A stretch of 64,000 nucleotides of DNA from Luidia sarsii (lineage: Eukaryota > Echinodermata > Asteroidea > Paxillosida > Luidiidae). The translations under genes and the position numbers were made by a program. Of this stretch, positions 21,826 through 34,314 are shown piece by piece. The notes beneath the pieces are model-generated. The model searched no databases. It saw only the letters and a program-made list of their open reading frames with translations, and was not told where the DNA came from. Positions within the stretch are counted from its first letter, which is position 1. Each line of letters opens with the position of its first letter. The stretch is from positions 17,434,968 to 17,498,967 of the forward strand of contig OX465102.1 in assembly GCA_949987565.1 (NCBI GenBank). Reading direction: 5' to 3'.

Positions 21826-24716
21826 TCACTTGAGTCAATGGGAAACTTCTTAGAAAACAGAGTATCAATATCCGGTTATATATGACCATCAAATAAAGTG
21901 AGAAGTCTAAACATTGATCAGATATTGGGCTATGACTATGCAGGTGATACTGTATTGTAATGAATTCTTTGAAACGAAACTGATTCTGCAACAGATCCGG
22001 AAGACAGTAAACGTTTCAACATGGTGGAATTTTTAAGGAAAAAAAAGTCAATGAAGTTCAATGTCAGTTAATGCACTGAACACTATAAACACTTCCGCCG
22101 TCACCCTCTTAGAGAATCGGACCAGATAATCTTGAAATTGTTGATAGTAATTGTAGAATTATAGGAATCTTGGTGTGTATTTTCTGTGGTCTAGAAACAA
22201 CACATATAGTGTCGTTCTTGTAGCTTTGTGGAATCCAGACTAGAGTATGCTGTGGTGAAGCAATCAGTTTGGGGAGTTTTTGTCAAATAGAATATCAGTA
22301 ATATACAATGTTTTCTTCACGTGTTCGCTATCGATAAAATGAAGATGAAACTTTGGCTGGAATTGACCGAGTTTTACTGTAATAAAAACAGGAAAAACTG
22401 ACTGCGAATATTTGACAATTTTGACTGGAACGGGACTTAAGACTGATCGCGAGCTTTTAACCATTTTTTAAAATGGCAAAGACAATTTTGACTGGACCGG
22501 GACTTGAACCTGAGACCTCTGGTTTTGAGTACCAGTGTTATACCATCTGAGCTATCTAGGCATCAGATGGTGACCTTCCCAAATAGTGAACTAGTCTTTG
22601 CCGATGTGGGGGCGCCAATGTTTAATATCCTTCATTTCAAACTCACTGCCATTGCATAATCGTTCAGCTTGTTTCGATGCTCTTGCCTAGAAGTTATCAC
22701 GGATAAAGACATGGTTGTAAATGTTGCTATTGTTGGAAGATCGAGTTAGCAGTGACTTTACTTATGTCATTTTCCAGTTTCTCAGTTTCTTTGGAGTTAG
22801 AGATAGCTGACTTATGTTGAGACAAGATTGTGTTTTGATATTTGTTTGAACTTAGTTGAAAGTTTCGATACTTAATTTAAGTTAGATGCTTTCGATGCAT
22901 TTGTGTACTGGCGCACTTTTCCCTTGGATTGATTTTTGTATTTGTGCCATCTTATGGGAGAGCTATGGTCTCTTTGCTCAGTACCTTGTTTTTGGATAGT
23001 AGCCACACAGGAAGTTATAGACAATGGAGACTGTGTTCCTCATGTTTAGACTTGCCTCTAGTCCCTGTAGTACTGTAGTCGTTTAGTGGACGTACACCAC
23101 TGTAGGCGTATGTATGATATACTGCATAACCTACATGTAGGAAGGACTGGTGTAAGTTTACTCAGTACCACCAGCTGGTTTCACTCCAGTGATTTGGGAG
23201 GTGTGGGCCGGAGCCACTGAGCTTATCAGCTCATTAGGTATTCACAGGAAAAAGGGTTGTTTTTGTGTGAACACTGGGACCATGGTTGATTTAGTTAATC
23301 CTGTTGGGAATGGGCAATGTGGTTAGAGCCACATATTCACAAAAGGGTTGATTTAGGTTTTTTTCTATAGTCTGAGGATTACTTTGTTTTAAGTGTTATT
23401 ACTGACATGTACCCTTGTTCTACTGAGTGAAAATTCTTATTGTGTTCTATAATTTTATCTTTATTTGCAGGTTGTTGAAGTTGTTGTTTTTGACCTGTAA
23501 CCGGATTTTTATACTGTGTTGGTCTTGCGGGTCTTACCTTATTTCCTTGCGAGTCTTACCTTATTTTCTTGTTGGTCTTACTCTTAACCTCATTTTTTAT
23601 TGTTGCTTTTTTCGGGTCTCGCCATACCTTATTTTTATAGTTTTCTTCTTGACCTATCCCATCTTAGTTGATTTTCTTATCTTCCGACTGTCTTAATTTC
23701 TTCCTTTCTTGCTTTCTTACGCTCTCACTCTCTCACTCTCTTACTCTCTTACTCTCTTACTCTCTTTCTCTCTCGCTTTCGAACTTTCTTACCTTTCTCA
23801 GTCTCACTTTTTTGTGTACTGCCAGTGAGCAGAGATCTGGTCAGTCTGGATGAGATTTTTTTGCATTAAATTTATTTCGCTCTTTTTGGATTTAAACACG
23901 GTTGTCTGTCCCTATTTATTAAAATTGTCTCCTCGCGACTTGTCCCACACTCGATCAATAGTTTTTTTTGCAAGTGAGTTCCCCAAACTCTTCAGTATTT
24001 TTTTCAATTAGGTAGCGTGCTCATTTTTCAGGCTACACTTGCACATTGGCAAAAGAGGATGATAAATTCTTTATCTCCTCGAAATTGGCTTGAAGCTTCG
24101 CTTCAAAGCTTTGGTTGCGAGTCCCATGGCCAAGGCCTGGTTGAATCAGTAGGTCAGACGGAGTCTGAAGGTCCTCCATGTTTTCTTGACTGTCCGCAAG
24201 GCTGTGCACACAAAGAAAAGATGCCTCGTACTATCCTGCTTGGGTTTTATACTGGGACCTACCACAGCGTTGTATTTGAATATCAATAGAAGCTTTCAAT
24301 ATATTGTGTGGTCCGCATACCTATCACGTGGAAATGAATGCAAACCCTCTAAAGACTTGTACGAATGTTATGCAATAGAACTTGGTGTCGAGTCGGTGAT
24401 CTGACATCCGACTGACGAGTGTACATATGCTGCGTCTTTGCGTTGGTGCATCATCTTCCTGAATCAGTGCAAAATAATCGGTAAAGAAGGAGCTGCAGAT
24501 TATTTGCATGCGTCTTGTCACTCGCTTTGGTCGACGGGTCACACAGATAGATTGGAAACTGGTCCCACTGTGAAACATTCGTGCAAATTCAGGCCAGGCC
24601 AGTGGAAAAATTTACTGCGCACATTCAAGGTTCGGGCATCTTGTTCCAAGTTCATTGCCGCTGGTACTGGTAATCAAATCCACGTCGCATAGTTGCTGCT
24701 ATCGTGGTTTCTAACC

Positions 24717-27700
24717 ATGGCTCCGAGTGGGAGATCTCGGGAAAACGTCGAGACACCAGGGCAGGATGGAGGTCTGCAGGGCTGGGTTGCCGTACTGGCC
24801 CTTTGGAGCTCAGGTTTTGTTTGGACTGGGCTAGCCAAAGGGTTCGGCATAATGCTGCCCACGATACAGGAGCAGTTGGACACGCAGACGTGGATTATAG
24901 GCTGGATCACGGCAGCGGTCGCTTCAATGGGTGGACTTGTGTGTAAGTAGGATACTACACAATCGTGCATGATGTCTGTTGCATGTTGCATGTTGCATGC
25001 CTTAATTCGTTGCTGGAATATAGAATGTACATGTATATGATATTCTGTTTATTGCTATTTGTAATGTAATGAGAAAACATCAGTTGAAAATGAAAGATAA
25101 AGCAATCGATCTTTGTGTAAGTGCGTTACTTGTATACTACACATACATGTTGTCCTTGGCCAGAAATCATAGCGGGCAGTTTCTTTGTAGTTTCAATCAA
25201 TCAATCAATCAGTCAATCGATCGATCAATCCATCAATCAATCAATCAATCAATAATAACTTTATTTTCCACATCACCAATGCAAATAGAATACACTCTGG
25301 GCGAAATGTAAATGATATTATGTGGTTGGGGTTCACTAAAAAGAAAAGCTTGTTGTGTATGAGATCCCCATTTCGGTAGTAGGCCTACATGTCTGCAATA
25401 TAGTTTCGACTGGCATCTAACGGTTTGCAGGAGTATACTGTTGAAATTATACCCCAGATTAATATTCAGTCTGTTGCCATTCGTGACCAATTAATGAGAA
25501 AATATCGGTTAACAATGAAAAATCACAGTGTCGGTTTACCAATACGGTGACTCTGTCCCTTTCACTGCTGTTTCAACAATTGTTGATTCCGATCGTCGTA
25601 GGACTACAGTGAATGCATACTTAGGCCTACATGTATACTTGTGTTATATTTGGACCTAGCCGACACGTTTGACTACGGATACCTCCTTTGTTTGACTCAC
25701 TTCAAGCCAAAATAACACCAAATCCACGGCGTGTGGTGCTATGATTGCGAGTTAGCTTGTTTGACTCTGATTGAAAGAGGTGGGGGCAGCGTGATCCCTG
25801 GTGATATACGGCAGTTGAATGCTTTTGACTGGCGCCCCCACCCCGGCAAAGGCTAGTTGAGAATTTGATTAAAACCGTTTAGGAGGAGAGATGTGAGTGA
25901 TCATGACCCGTGTTGAAAATTTCAACACGGGTTGCAAGCGATAGTATGACCGAACGTGAAACAACCAAGTTTTCGATAAGATCAGCGAGGAATTGATGGT
26001 TTACGGAAGACAGCAGTTCATGATCAGTGTCGGGACAAATTCAAAAATCTCCGATATACTTGTGTCAAGAGAAAGATGTCCAGATCGAATTGTTGGTATT
26101 AATTCCTGAATCTGATGTGTTTTATCCCGTTGATGCTCATAGCTCCTCTTGCCGTCCCACTCAGCAAGAGGTTTGAGGGCGGTCACATCTTCATAGCCTG
26201 TGGGGCTGTCACTGGACTGTCGCTCATCGCAGCCGTGTTTGTAGTCACTCCTGGACAGCTGGCTGCGTGCGCTGTGGCGGCAGGTAAATTCACCGTGGAT
26301 TCATCTGTCGTTGAGTCACCGGCTCTTTTCAGAGCCACACACCTCCTTCTCAGAAGATATGTGTTGCCCGGTGTTACCGCAAAACTTCCACTATTGACAA
26401 TAAAGTAGGGGGCACTTTTAATGCGGCCCAGACTGAATACAGTGAGCCTGAAGTGGACATAGCCATGTCTGCATGCTAATGAAAATCATTCGGAGCGTTC
26501 GAATTTCCTGGAGAATTTCCTCCAGGTCAAAAGTGCAAAACCCGATTGGAAATAAACAAGGGCTTAATGAAACGATCAAAACAATGAACATTGTTTTGAA
26601 AATGGCAAAGAAACAATTGGCAACTTTACCATCAGAGTTATCCAGCCCTTAAACGGTTTTTTTTTCAAATGGTGAACTAGATAGTCGTTGCCGTGGTGGG
26701 GCCACCAGTCAAAAGCCTCGTTATCGAGAATTATGCCATCGAGAACTTTTATGTGGTACTGTTTGTCCCGACAAAGACTTGGGAAGACCGCCATCTAAGG
26801 GCTGAATACCTCACATGGTAAGAGTGTCGGTACGCAAAACCAGAGACATCGGGTTCAAGTCCCGGTCCAGTCAAAGTTTTCTTTGCCCTTTTCCGCACTT
26901 TACAGTGGCATTATTTGCTCATAGCGGTCGGTTGATTACATGAAAATTCCGTAAAATGACATTATTCGCGTTTTACTTACTAGTTTTGTATCATCTTCAT
27001 TGACCAGGTTTTGCTTTTGGGGTAACGGATGTTATCGCCAGGGAGGCCGTGGGTCGGTATTTCACCAATAATTACGCCACTGCCAATGGCTTTGCTCGGA
27101 CCAGCTACTCTATTGGACTCTTTGTGTTTGCGCCTCTCGTCCAGTTGTTCCTGGACACGTACGGCTGGAGGGGAACCATGCTATTGATTGGTGCCCTGTC
27201 ACTACATCTGGTTGTATGCGGCTGCCTCATGGTCACAGCTCGTCTACCAAGAGCCAAATCGTCCGAATATGAGGAAGTTGAGCAGGATGAGCACGCCCAA
27301 TCGAATGAACGTTCAACATGTCTGCACTTCTTTGCCACATTCGGGAAGTCTGTTGTCCAGAACTTCGATGCATCGCTCTTGGTCAATGCGCGTTACTGGG
27401 CGGTGGCCACAATATCTTGTTGTTCCGTCTTTTCCTACTCCATGTGGATCGTGTATTTTGTGTCGCAGGCGGAATCCAACGGATTCACGCTTCTGGAGGC
27501 GAGCTCAATGGTGACAGTGGCGGGTGTGGCCAACCTGATATCTAAACTCCTACAAGGATTTATCACTGATCGCGGAGTGATATCTTCGTTGACTTTGGTG
27601 TTGATTTGCGTGGTTATCAACTCAGCTTCGTACTGCGCTTCGTCGTTCTTGACTTCGTACTGGTTACTGCTCACATCAGCCATTCTGATTTTATTCAATG

Positions 27701-29282
27701 ACGGCATTATTTCCTGCCAGTACGACGTCCTGGTCAAGAAATTCTTAGGTGTAAAGTTTCTGGCCGGTGCCTTTGGTTGGATTAGCTTGAAATTCGCCTT
27801 GATGACGTTGGCATTGGGCTTCCTTCCAGGTGCGTATACCACTCTGAGAGGTATAACTAGTTTGTAATTCATATAATCGGTACTAATGGTTCATTCCCAT
27901 TGGGCAAAGATCATAAAATGTCGGGGTTGGAGTCAATTGGTTTAACACATTGTATGCATCAAACAATTAAAGGGAAAAACTGACTTCGAACTTTTAAAAG
28001 CTTCGAGAATTTTGACACTTAAACTCCCACCAGACATAGTTCATTGAAGTGTACCTCGAAATGCATCGTTTGCAAGACACATGTTCAGGAAACAGATACT
28101 TTCGATGGAAATTCTTCGGGCATCACCCACATGACCTATAGGGCCTAGCACTATTACATGTACAGCCCCGACATTGTGATTTTCAATATGTTGGCAAAAC
28201 TATGAATTAAACAGACTGGGGACTGAAAAGAAAGGGTCAAGCAAACTTGTACTGGACCGGGACTTGAACTGAGACCTCAGGTTTTGCGTCCAAGTGCTGA
28301 GCTATCCATTCTTTCGATGGAGGTCTTCCAAATAGTAGGGAGTGTTCGCTCAACATCGTAGACGAACTTCTACAACAGACGAACGTTCCGGGAGCGAACG
28401 GACGAACTGCCGCCGCAGAGAGACCGTCCTCAAGGCAGTTTCTTATTATTTTCGGCGATCGCAGACGGGCACAGTAGTGACAGTACAAACGAATACGAAA
28501 TCCCAGCGCGCTATCCTATCAGCCTCTTCCGCAATCATGGCGAATCTATGTACAACCATTGTCAACCATTTTAATGTTATGGCGAGTCTCTATGTTCATA
28601 TTCTATTTATATTAGTAATACCAACAAAATGGGGAAAACTCACCGAAAAAAACAGGAAATTATGTCGATTCTAATATGTAACAAACTTCAGCGAAACGTA
28701 AACAAGAGCCCATGAAGGCAGCAATCGAGCGTGTACCAGAACGCTCGCTGATTGGCTGTTGATTCACAGGGGGCAGATCTAGAACGGACATGATTTCTAC
28801 CAAGGACAGTCGCTAAACTCGGTCCCTAATGGAGCGGTTCGCTGCTCACTGTAGTAACTTCTCGATTTTACATAATACGGCTCGCAGATTTCCCGTTCTA
28901 GATTAACGGGCGAAAAACGCTCTAGTCAACTAGTTTTTGCCGGTGTCGGGGCGCCAGCCAAAAGCATTCAACGATTTTTCTGCCGTATAATCTTCAGGGA
29001 TCTCAACCTCACTTTCATTCAGATGGAAACAACCAGTTGTTATAAACCTGGCTACAGCAACTCGGGAATAACACATAAAGTTGATGCAACGTTTTTCAAT
29101 TCAAGTCATAACACTAATATTAAGCATTTAATCCTTCTTATTCCTTCGCCCTCTCGATTTCAGGATGGCTGTACGACACCACTAGAAGTTACACTGGAGG
29201 ATTTCTGTTAATCGGTGGCGTGCAGGTTATACCTGTGGCTGTCCTGGTGATGCTGAGGCGATTTGAACATGTCCAGAAATGA
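24717..29282 (+). CDS. Monocarboxylate transporter-like gene D (SLC16/MFS), 4 exons
   Basis: Third plus-strand copy, predicted 435 aa. Coding exons are 24,717-24,942, 26,143-26,283, 27,008-27,829 and 29,164-29,282. Exons and introns are nearly identical to gene C at an offset of 7,457-7,460 bp, so the duplication is very recent or the two have been homogenised. All splice sites and the open frame are kept. One visible difference lies in the 3' UTR: the AATAAA present in B and C reads AATGAA at about 29,349. The repeat unit ends at about 30,180, where unit DNA joins the upstream region of a GPCR locus. Function is expected to be the same as for gene C. Confidence 0.88.
26321..26336 (+). promoter_or_regulatory. 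Histone-type 3' stem-loop sequence in intron 2 of gene D
   Basis: GGCTCTTTTCAGAGCC, 37 nt past the exon 2 donor, same context as in B and C. Confidence 0.75.
26615..26880. repeat. Inverted SINE pair, intron 2 of gene D
   Basis: Same minus/plus tRNA-like pair as in genes B and C. Confidence 0.75.
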
Positions 29283-30933
29283 TCACTTGAGTCAATGGGA
29301 AACTTCTTAGAAAACAGAGTATCAATATCCGGTTATATATGACCATCAAATGAAGTGAGAAGTCTAAACATTGATCAGATATTGGGCTATGACTATGCAG
29401 GTAATACTGTATTGTAATGAATTCTTTGAAACGAAACTGATTCTGCAACAGATCCGGAAGACAGTAAACGTTTCAACATGGTGGAATTTTTAAGAAAAAA
29501 AAATGTCAATGAAGTTCAATGTCAGTTAATGCACTGAACACTATAAACACTTCCGCCGTCACCCTCTTAGAGAATCGGACCTGATAATCTTGAAATTGTT
29601 GATAGTAATTGTAGAATTATAGGAATCTTGGTGTGTATTTTCTGTGGTCTAGAAACAACACATAATAGTGTCGTTCATGTAGCTTTGTGGAATCCAGACT
29701 AGAGTATGCTGTGATGAAGCAATCAGTTTGGGGAGTTTTTGTCAAATAGAATATCAGTAATATACAATGTTTTCTTCACGTGTTCGCTATCGATAAAATG
29801 AAGATGAAACTTTGGCTGGAATTGACCGAGTTTTACTGTAATAAAAACAGGAAAAACTGACTGCGAATATTTGACAATTTTGACTGGAACGGGACTTAAG
29901 ACTGATCGCGAGCTTTTAACCATTTTTTTAAATGGCAAAGACAATTTTGACTGGACCGGGACTTGAACCTGAGACCTCTGGTTTTGAGTACCAGTGTTAT
30001 TACCATCTGAGCTATCTAGGCCTCAGATGGTGACCTTCCCAAATAGTGAACTAGTCTTTGCCGATGTGGGGGCGCCAATGTTTAATATCCTTCATTTCAA
30101 ACTCACTGCCATTGCATAATCGTTCAGCTTGTTTCGATGCTCTTCCCTAGAAGTTATCACGGATAAAGTCATGGTTGTAATGGTTGAAATATTGTGTCCC
30201 AACATCTGTAGATCAATCGAAATACTGTATGCATACCGCAAGTACCCCTGATGCTTTGCGAAAGTCGGAGAGATTTGACCCAATTCCTTAATATTCAAAA
30301 TGATGTTCACCATCAAAACTCACAAAGTGAATGTCTGTGGTATATCGTAAAAGGCAAACTATTCCTGATTAACAAATCTAAACTCTGCACACCACATTCA
30401 TTGACGTGCCATCAGATGTCGAATTCCTGTATTTGTAAGTCCCTTTTGGTTGCATTTTTGGCGCCGTATGCTTGATTTGCGCCATAATTATGTGTGAATT
30501 CTGTATTTCAGCAAAGTGCAGAACCACTTGCTGAATATTCATGGCCGTCGTGCGTGTGCATGTTGTGGGACGTTGTAGAGAGGTACAAATACTTGTGCGT
30601 CAGACGGCATTCGTGGGAGGTATTATGTGAGGCACCTCGGGTCTGTGAAAAGACAACTCATCTTGCTTTGATCGTTGACTTTAAAGTTGTTGTCTCCCAG
30701 CAAGCAGCGATATGTCTTCAAGTAACCGTTATTTGAATGCTTCTAGCATCGACACTCCTCTTGGAGTGTCTCGTGATGACGTCTATGATGCAGTCAGCAC
30801 CGTCATCTCCATCCTTGCTGAAGATGAGGCCCTTTTCCAAATGAACAAAAATAGATAAATAAATAAATCCCCTGGGATCGATGGCTTAACTGTCGAATTC
30901 TACCAATCCTTTTGGGACGAAATAAAGTCCGAC

Positions 30934-31611
30934 ATGATTGAAGTTTTTAATTATTGCTTCAAATCGGGAATTTTGTGTGAATCGATGAAATCAGCTCTAA
31001 TAAGACTCATCTATAAGAAATCAGGTAACAAAGTCGAACTAAAAAATTGGAGACCCATCAGTCTGCTGAATGTCGACTATAAAATTCTAGCTAAAACCAT
31101 AACTAATAGGTTGAAACTAATCATGCCACATATCATCGGCCAGGAGCAATCATGCGGTGTCCCAGAACGCAGAATACATGATAACTTAATGCTTTTGAGA
31201 GACGTCATTGATTATGTTAACTTAGAAAACCTCCAGGGGGCTTTGATCAGTATTGATCAAGAAAAGGCATTCGACAGAATTCATTGGAATTATATGTTCA
31301 GCGTATTGAAGAAAATGGGAATACCACCTTCTTTAATCCAGTGGATTCGTTTATTGTATAAAGAGCCTAATTGTAAGATCATGGTTAATAATTTTATTGG
31401 AGCCCCCATCGAGGTGACACGGGGAATAAGACAAGGGTGCCCGTTGTCACCCCTTTTGTACTCGATCTGCGCTGAGGGTTTAGCCCACTTAGTAAGGAAA
31501 AATAGCGACTTAGCAGGCATACGAACCCCTAACGGTGAATCTTGCGTCAAACTAATCCAGCATGCAGATGACACCAGCCTCTTCATTGGTGACAACCACG
31601 AGTTTAATTGA
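30934..31611 (+). pseudogene. LINE reverse transcriptase, first frame segment
   Basis: Encodes RT motifs 1-5, including the catalytic ADD box near its end. The frame is open upstream to a stop at about 30,856. It ends at a TGA caused by an apparent single-base change in phase; the homologous continuation (SKLNTNKSK motif onward) is in the next frame, overlapping by one to two bases. Internal motif order and spacing are otherwise regular. Confidence 0.8.
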
Positions 31612-33278
31612 TTAGTAATATTCTTGAAATCTACTGCAAATGTAGTGGTTCTAAACTTAATACAAACAAGTCAAAAGACCTGTGGCTAGGGAAATGGAGA
31701 AACAGATCAGATAAACCTTGTAATTTTAGCTGGTGCGACAAGATGAGAATCTTAGGGATTGTTTTGGGGAATGAGGTCACTCCCGAGGATAACTGGGGTC
31801 CTCGTATTAACAGAGCAAAAGGAATTTTAGAGAAATGGTCGAAACGTAAATTAACGTTTAGAGGGAAAACTGTTGTAGTAAATATGCTGGTTGGTGCTGG
31901 AATTAATTATATAGGAAGTGTCTTGGCCTGTCCTGAACTACAACGAAAACAGCTCAGCAAATTGATATGGATTTTTTTCTGGAGTGGAAAGATCGAGAGA
32001 ATGAAAAGAAATACAGTTACTGGACCGGTGGCTTGGGGAGGATGTGGTCTTCTAGATGTAGACTGCAAAATAATGAGTTTAAAGTTAAGTTGGTTGCCCC
32101 GTTACATGACCTCTGTAGGGACATGGAAGTATTTCTTCGATTATTGGATTAATAAGGCTAGCGGCAACAATTCTTTTGGATGGTTTATTTTTAGTGGTTA
32201 TTGTGAGATACGTAAGTCAATTAGTACCACATCATTTTATCAAGAGATTATCCATGCCTTCCAAAAAGTGGGAGGAAAATTAATTTGTAACTTTTCCAGT
32301 CTTAGGGAAACAAATCAAATCCCACTATGGAATAATGGTATCATCACAAGAGATAGCAAGCACATCAATAGCAATCTCCTTAAATCGCACGGTATACGTC
32401 AACTAAAAGATGTTGTCATGAATGGTGAAATTATCTCCTTTCAGCGATTAGCTAAGTTGTGCCATATAAAGCACATTAATGCCGGGAAATTGATTGCAAA
32501 CATTCGTAAACAAATTGACCTCAACCTAGTTAATGAAAAACGCATAGGTCCCTCCAATCATATAGGTAACTGGTTAGTTATCCCCAAGCAAAATGACAGT
32601 CATGAATGGATGCCGATCTCAAAAACCAGTGCAAAATCCGCTTATAGGAACCTTATTGAAAATAAATTCGTTGCTCCTAACGCTCCCACAATTTGGCAAA
32701 ATGTCTTCAATCTCAGGCATAATCTTAATTGGCCTGCTATATGGAAGAGCGATCCCAAGAATAGTCTTTTAGATCCAGAAGATAAAAATTGTATGTATAA
32801 GTTGAGGCATCGAGTCCTAGCCACGAAAGATTTTCTGTGTAAAATTGGGAAAACGGACAACTCTAGATGTTTATTATGTGACGAAGAAACGGAAACTCAC
32901 GAACATTTGTTTATTCACTGTGTGCACACCATTGATGCATGGGTCTATGTAGAGAATATGTTAAGGAAGTATTCGGGAAAAACAAACTTTTATTTAGATG
33001 ATTCAATGAGAATTCTGAGCCACAAACTCAATTTTGTTCACAGTGTAATTATCATCAAAATGCTAAGACAAATATGGAATGTTAGATGTAAGCTAGCCTT
33101 TGACAACATTTCCAATGTACTTGAAACCGATATCATTATGAATTTTAAACATAATCTAAAGAGCTTCTTGCGATGTGAACTAAAAAGATTGACAGCAGAG
33201 AGATTTAAATTATTATATACAAAAAATAATGTCCTGTGTTCTGTAAATGAACGAAACCATCTGTTTTTCTCCTACTGA
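31608..33278 (+). pseudogene. LINE reverse transcriptase C-terminal part
   Basis: Continuation of the LINE polyprotein: thumb region (GSKLNTNKSKDLWLGKW), the ILGIVLG and GRKT-like motif (KLTFRGKTVVVNML), and the C-terminal CX2CX...HX4C knuckle typical of zf-RVT. The segment has no ATG at its start; it is the displaced end of the upstream frame rather than a separate gene. It ends at 33,278. Confidence 0.8.
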
Positions 33279-34207
33279 CGAATGAAACAATTTTCTTGTA
33301 ATAATCCCTTTATTTGTATGTAATCTATAATATCTAATGTGTAACAATACCGTATAAGTTATTGTATGATTTCCTTGCTTCTGTTGTGTGTTTCTAGATT
33401 TGTTTTTTATGAGTTGAAATAAATGGAGTCTTGAACTCCACTGTGAAAAAAAAAAAAAAAAAGATAGATAGCCTTTGACAACATTTCCAATGTACTTGAA
33501 ACCGATATCATTATGAATTTTAAACATAATCTAAAGAGCTGCTTGCGATGTGAACTAAAAAGATTGACAGCAGAGAGATTTAAATTATTATATACAAAAA
33601 ATAATGTCCTGTGTTCTGTAAATGAACGAAACCATCTGTTTTTCTCCTACTGACGAATGAAACAATTTTCTTGTAATAATCCCTTTATTTGTATGTAATC
33701 TATAATATCTAATGTGTAACAATACCGTATAAGTTATTGCATGATTTCCTTGCTTCTGTTGTGTGTTTCTAGATTTGTTTTTTATGAGTTGAAATAAATG
33801 GAGTCTTGAACTCCACTGTGAAATTTAAAAAAAAGATAGATAGCCTTTGACAACATTTCCAATGTACTTGAAACCGATATCATTATGAATTTTAAACATA
33901 ATCTAAAGAGCTGCTTGCGATGTGAACTAAAAAGATTGACAGCAGAGAGATTTAAATTATTATATACAAAAAATAATGTCCTGTGTTCTGTAAATGAACG
34001 AAACCATCTGTTTTTCTCCTACTGACGAATGAAACAATTTTCTTATAATAATCCCTTTATTTTTTGTAATCTATAATATCTAATGTGTAACAATACCGTA
34101 TAAGTTATTGTATGATTTTCTTGCTTCTGTTGTGTGTTTCTAGATTTGTTTTTTATGAGTTGAAATAAATGGAGTCTTGAACTCCACTGTGAAATAAAAA
34201 AAAGAAA
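33094..34207 (+). repeat. Three tandem copies of the LINE 3' end
   Basis: Copies begin with TAGCCTTTGACAACATTTCC at 33,094, 33,469 and 33,840 (periods 375 and 371 bp). Each includes the end of the coding region, the 3' UTR and an A-rich tail followed by GATAGATA. Copies 2 and 3 share variants against copy 1 (for example GCTGCTTGCG versus GCTTCTTGCG). Confidence 0.9.
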
Positions 34208-34314
34208 AAGATGAGGCCTTCTATGGTCGTTTTATCGAAGGAAATGTACGTGCCACGATCTACACAGTGAAGCCATACAGCCGATCGAGAACCTTCTGTG
34301 CGCTGTTGGAGTAA

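Larger units (their letters stand above)
30832..34207 (+). mobile_element. 5'-truncated L1/Tx1-like LINE with triplicated 3' end
   Basis: Non-LTR retrotransposon lacking ORF1 and the endonuclease. The reverse transcriptase starts at the KSPGIDGLTVEFYQSFW motif (about 30,868). It continues through NWRPISLLN, the DQEKAFDRI motif, RQGCPLSPLL and the catalytic QHADD (31,558-31,572). An in-frame TAA precedes the KSPG motif, within an ATAAATAAATAA run. A 1-nt shift at about 31,606-31,611 moves the rest into another frame (to 33,278). That part has a C-terminal Cys/His knuckle of the zf-RVT type (CLLCDEETETHEHLFIHC, about 32,869-32,925). The 3' UTR ends in poly(A). The last ~370 bp is repeated twice more in tandem (33,469-33,839 and 33,840-34,207). 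A single 11-bp target duplication flanks the whole. Confidence 0.85.
30712..34314 (+). pseudogene. 5' fragment of a GPCR gene, interrupted by a LINE
   Basis: The frame from ATG 30,712 encodes MSSSNRYLNASSIDTPLGVS and continues to VSTVISILA, matching the N-terminus and start of TM1 of the complete GPCR gene at 38,795. The upstream ~640 bp is also related to that gene's 5' region. After ISILA the sequence departs from the GPCR and reads EDEA; an LTR-less retroelement with an 11-bp target duplication (30,821-30,831 and 34,208-34,218) interrupts it. On the far side the frame continues FYGRFIEGNVRATIY and ends at TAA 34,312-34,314. So before the LINE arrived this was already a truncated chimaera: GPCR start fused to unrelated sequence. 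It cannot encode a receptor. Confidence 0.7.
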
